NCBI GenBank assembly: GCA_016234685.1
Contig: JACRAT010000022.1
Coordinates: 1 to 40,230 of the forward strand
Direction: 5' to 3'
From: Nitrosomonadales bacterium
Lineage (GTDB): Bacteria > Pseudomonadota > Gammaproteobacteria > Burkholderiales > Gallionellaceae
DNA: 40,230 nt
Part shown: in pieces, positions 38,208 through 40,230 of the stretch
Layout: the number at the start of each line of letters is the position of its first letter
Numbering within the stretch: position 1 is the first letter of the stretch
Translations under genes and position numbers: made by a program
Notes under the pieces: model-generated
The model's database searches: none
The model's input: only the letters and a program-made list of their open reading frames with translations
Told to the model about the DNA's origin: nothing

Positions 38208-38348
38208 ATGAAACCAAATAATCCATTAGAACCGCAACCCCCTCTAACTCCCCCTTATCAGGGGGAGCACCTGAGCAGCGCCTCCCCTGACAAGGGGAGG
38301 TTGGGAGGGTTTTCAGTGGAATCCTGCCTAATGGATTATACGGGATGA
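38208..38348 (+). CDS. 46-codon leader ORF created by a repeat element
   Basis: ATG at 38208 has a good AAGGA 7 bases upstream and the frame begins MKPNNPLEPQPPLTPPYQGE. It ends with a TGA (38346-38348) that overlaps the ATG of the amidotransferase gene (38345). Nearly all of it is the inverted-repeat element at 38218-38339, so the peptide is unlikely to have a function. Its translation could couple expression of the next gene, whose own start has no ribosome-binding site. Confidence 0.4.
   Translation: MKPNNPLEPQPPLTPPYQGEHLSSASPDKGRLGGFSVESCLMDYTG
38218..38339. repeat. MITE-like element with 12-bp terminal inverted repeats
   Basis: ATAATCCATTAG (38218-38229) and CTAATGGATTAT (38328-38339) are perfect complements. 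Inside are two 8-bp hairpins, CTCCCCCT/AGGGGGAG and CCTCCCCT/AGGGGAGG. The interior resembles the common dispersed repeat with CCCCCTCTAACTCCCCC. It is 122 bp long and has no transposase. Confidence 0.75.
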
Positions 38349-39052
38349 AACCAGTCGCCATCTTTCGTCACGCTGCCAGCGAAGGGCCGGGCTTGCTGGC
38401 GACATTCCTCGATGAACGCGCCATCCCTTGGCGCTTGATCCGCATCGACGCAGGCGAGGCCGTGCCGCATTCGGCGGCGGATTTTGCCGGTCTGGTGTTC
38501 ATGGGCGGGCCGATGAGCGTGAACGACGAGCTGCCTTGGATACCGCCGGTGCTGGCGCTGATCCGCGAGGCGGTCGCGCTCGACATCCCGCTGCTGGGCC
38601 ATTGTCTGGGCGGACAGCTCATCGCCAAGGCGCTGGGTGGAACGGTCGGTCGTAATCCGGTGAAGGAGATCGGCTGGGGCGAGGTCGCCGTAGCCGGGAG
38701 TGCAACGGCGCGGCACTGGTTCGGTGAGTCGCGCGCGTTCGAGGCGTTCCATTGGCACGGCGAGACGTTCAGCCTGCCGCCGGGGGCGACGCTGATCTTG
38801 TCCAGCCTGCACTGCGCCCATCAGGGCTACGCGCTGGGTAAGCATCTCGGCCTGCAATGCCATGTCGAAATGACCGAGGCCATGATCCGCGATTGGTGCG
38901 AGATCGGTGCGGGGGAGGTGGCTGCCAGCGCAGCCAGTCCGGCAGTGCAGTCGGTAGCGACGATGCAGGCGCAGATGGCGGAAAAGCTACCGTTCTTGCA
39001 GCAAGCGGCGCGGCAGTTGTACGGGCGCTGGGTGGAAGGGCTGCGGGGTTGA
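38345..39052 (+). CDS. Class I glutamine amidotransferase (GMP-synthase-like)
   Basis: A 235-residue protein starting MKPVAIFRHAASEGPG. It has the oxyanion segment LVFMGGPMSVND, the nucleophile elbow GHCLGGQLIAKALGG and the catalytic His-Glu in QCHVEMTE. Stand-alone members hydrolyse glutamine or gamma-glutamyl compounds; the substrate is unknown. The start depends on coupling from the leader ORF in front. It is convergent with the lytic transglycosylase gene. Confidence 0.9.
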   Translation: MKPVAIFRHAASEGPGLLATFLDERAIPWRLIRIDAGEAVPHSAADFAGLVFMGGPMSVNDELPWIPPVLALIREAVALDIPLLGHCLGGQLIAKALGGTVGRNPVKEIGWGEVAVAGSATARHWFGESRAFEAFHWHGETFSLPPGATLILSSLHCAHQGYALGKHLGLQCHVEMTEAMIRDWCEIGAGEVAASAASPAVQSVATMQAQMAEKLPFLQQAARQLYGRWVEGLRG

Positions 39053-39134
39053 GGCTAGGGCCTCACTCCGAACTGAGTAAATTCGCGCGTCCGAAGGGAT
39101 GATGCGCAAGCGCACCCTACGATCTGCGCAACGA

Positions 39135-39818
39135 TCAGCCGGGATTGCCGTTGTTGGTTGAAGCCGTGCGGTTGGGTAATGACCAGTGGTTGAGCCAGGC
39201 CGCTTTCACCAGATTTGGGTATTCGGCTTGCCCTAGGCTGCCGTTGTAACGCCCCAGCGCGCGGAACAGATCGCCATTCTCCACATCGAGATAGTGACGC
39301 AGGATGGTGCAGCCGTAGCGCAGGTTGGTGCGCAGGTGGAACAGGTTCTGTTCCGTCGCACCGATCTGCCTCACCCAGAACGGCATCACCTGCATGTAAC
39401 CTCTTGCCCCAGAAGTGGAAACTGCATACTTGCGGAAGCCGCTCTCTACTTCGATCAAGCCTAGCACCAGTTGCGGATCCAGCCCAGCGCGGGTGGCTTC
39501 GTAATGCACGGTCTTCAGGAAATCCTGACGCGAGCTTTCATCCGGTATCTTTTTCATCAGCCGCTGCGACATCGAGCCCAGCCAGAGATCGGCCTCTTGC
39601 TGCGTTGAAAAAGCCAGCCGGGGCGAGGCTTGGTCGGAAACAGCGCGCTGCATCACCGAACGCACGCTGGCGGAAAGCTGCTCTTCCTGCTGTGCTCCCG
39701 CCAATGCAAAGCCGGGCATGAGAAACGCAGCGACTAGCAACAGGCACGAACACGCTGCGGTTAGCGGAATTTGTACTGGTCGATAAACGAGGCTGTGTGG
39801 GTAATATCGGAATGGCAT
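39135..39818 (-). CDS. Lytic transglycosylase, SLT (GH23) family
   Basis: A 227-residue exported protein. The signal peptide runs to about residue 40 (hydrophobic core ACSCLLLVAAFLMPGFALA). The SLT domain (about 100-205) has the catalytic Glu in LGLIEVESGFRKYA, then SGARGYMQVMPFW and LRTNLRYGCTILRHYL, ending ALGRYNGSLG. It cleaves peptidoglycan glycan strands to 1,6-anhydro products. GGAGAAGAAA precedes the ATG at 39818. Confidence 0.93.
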   Translation of the reverse strand: MPFRYYPHSLVYRPVQIPLTAACSCLLLVAAFLMPGFALAGAQQEEQLSASVRSVMQRAVSDQASPRLAFSTQQEADLWLGSMSQRLMKKIPDESSRQDFLKTVHYEATRAGLDPQLVLGLIEVESGFRKYAVSTSGARGYMQVMPFWVRQIGATEQNLFHLRTNLRYGCTILRHYLDVENGDLFRALGRYNGSLGQAEYPNLVKAAWLNHWSLPNRTASTNNGNPG

Positions 39819-40051
39819 TTTCTTCTCCGAGAATTAGGCAGCTAATTTAACTCAAGACTGACAACCTATCCAATGATCCAACTCATGGAAAAGCGACAAA
39901 GCCTGAGTTTGACGCTGCATCTGCTGCTTGACACGGTTTTAACGGCGATGGCACTATTCGCCCACACTGAGTGACATTCCACCGCATCTACGCCGCACGC
40001 ACGGCACAGAGCAAGGAATGGCAAAGCCAGACCGGAGACTGGCGCCGTGAG

Positions 40052-40079
40052 TGGAAGGCCTCCCGCGTGGGGGCTTCCA
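40052..40079 (+). promoter_or_regulatory. Hairpin before the terminal transposase-like start
   Basis: TGGAAG (40052-40057) pairs with CTTCCA (40074-40079), with a further CCC/GGG pairing inside. The ribosome-binding site AGGAG (40083-40087) follows at once. Such hairpins near insertion-sequence ends limit read-through translation. The remaining bases of 39819-40051 hold no gene I can support. Confidence 0.3.
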
Positions 40080-40094
40080 GTCAGGAGTAAGCGC

Positions 40095-40230
40095 ATGTAT
40101 CAAGGGGATACCGTGTTTAGCCAACTCTTTAGCAGCTCACAGCTCACAGCTCACAGCTCACAGCTCACAGCTCACAGCTCACAGCTCACAGCTCACAGCT
40201 CACAGCTCACAGCTCACAGCTCACAGCTCA
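40095..40230 (+). pseudogene. IS4-type transposase N-terminus running into heptanucleotide repeats
   Basis: ATG at 40095 with AGGAG 7 bases upstream encodes MYQGDTVFSQLFSSS. This resembles the start of IS4-family transposases with a DUF4372 domain (M-x-x-G-x-x-VFxQLM). After about 12 residues the frame becomes a repeat of SSQLTAH encoded by CAGCTCA units, to the window edge. The normal continuation (LPWxxFxRxVxRYxGD) is missing here. It may be broken by repeat expansion or be a sequence-end artefact. Confidence 0.4.
40133..40230. repeat. Tandem heptanucleotide repeat (CAGCTCA), 14 copies
   Basis: Exactly 14 perfect 7-bp units occupy the last 98 bases and continue off the window. No unit differs. 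The plus strand has no stop codon in any frame within the repeat; the minus strand has TGA. Confidence 0.97.

Noticed and set aside
39866..40096. A 76-codon minus-strand frame before the terminal repeat
   Set aside because: No ribosome-binding site, no recognisable family, and it overlaps hairpins that look like an insertion-sequence leader.
40133..40230. CRISPR array at the window end
   Set aside because: The unit is 7 bp with no spacers, so it is a simple tandem repeat.

Overview
The window looks like a GC-rich betaproteobacterial chromosome, probably of the Nitrosomonadales type (Gallionellaceae or Sulfuricella relatives). This placement is an inference from conserved gene orders (era-recO-pdxJ-acpS; recJ next to prfB; yciB-yciI-bolA-ppiC), from the style of the proteins, and from a sulfide:quinone reductase beside a bd oxidase. 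There are no rRNA or tRNA genes and no CRISPR array. The window is mostly housekeeping genes with several accessory insertions.

Layout. 1-679 (-): 5' end of aconitase acnA. 901-3852 (+): a diiron-type metallo-beta-lactamase-fold protein coupled to a GGDEF-EAL protein. 3998-6714 (+): era-recO-pdxJ-acpS, with start/stop overlaps in the first three genes. 6922-8085 (+): MFS transporter, convergent with a rhodanese (8177-8563, -). 8665-12394 (+): recJ, a RelE/ParE-type toxin-antitoxin pair, and prfB with an intact programmed frameshift. 12395-17027: prfB downstream debris, an IS21 istA remnant, and a 1388-residue SNF2-type ATPase (-). 17060-21896 (-): an eight-gene cluster bcp-phoH-gst-msrB-yciB-yciI-bolA-ppiC that ends at a strong terminator. 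22002-23373 (+): tadA, an L,D-transpeptidase-fold gene and a GNAT gene.

23477-30530 is the most interesting region. On the minus strand an extended cytochrome bd cluster reads cydP-cydA-cydB-cydX-ybgE-rhodanese-sulfide:quinone reductase family flavoprotein-53-codon gene. Divergently lies a sigma54 activator with a cysteine-rich PAS-like domain. Between them are a consensus-perfect -24/-12 element, an AT-rich IHF-like site and a duplicated palindromic motif at enhancer distance. I read this as a self-contained, activator-controlled module that passes electrons from sulfide to quinone to a sulfide-tolerant oxidase.

30636-32630 (+) is rep helicase. 32640-36150 is an accessory islet: a G7/C7 hairpin, a vapB antitoxin with a decapitated vapC, and an uncharacterised coiled-coil gene that can be reconstructed as 537 codons. 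That gene is split by a complete IS1595-family element with 15-bp inverted repeats and an 8-bp target duplication. 36171-39052 (+) holds uvrB and a glutamine amidotransferase, separated by a MITE-like repeat that creates a 46-codon coupled leader ORF. 39135-39818 (-) is a lytic transglycosylase. The window ends in an IS4-like transposase N-terminus running into 14 perfect copies of a heptanucleotide.
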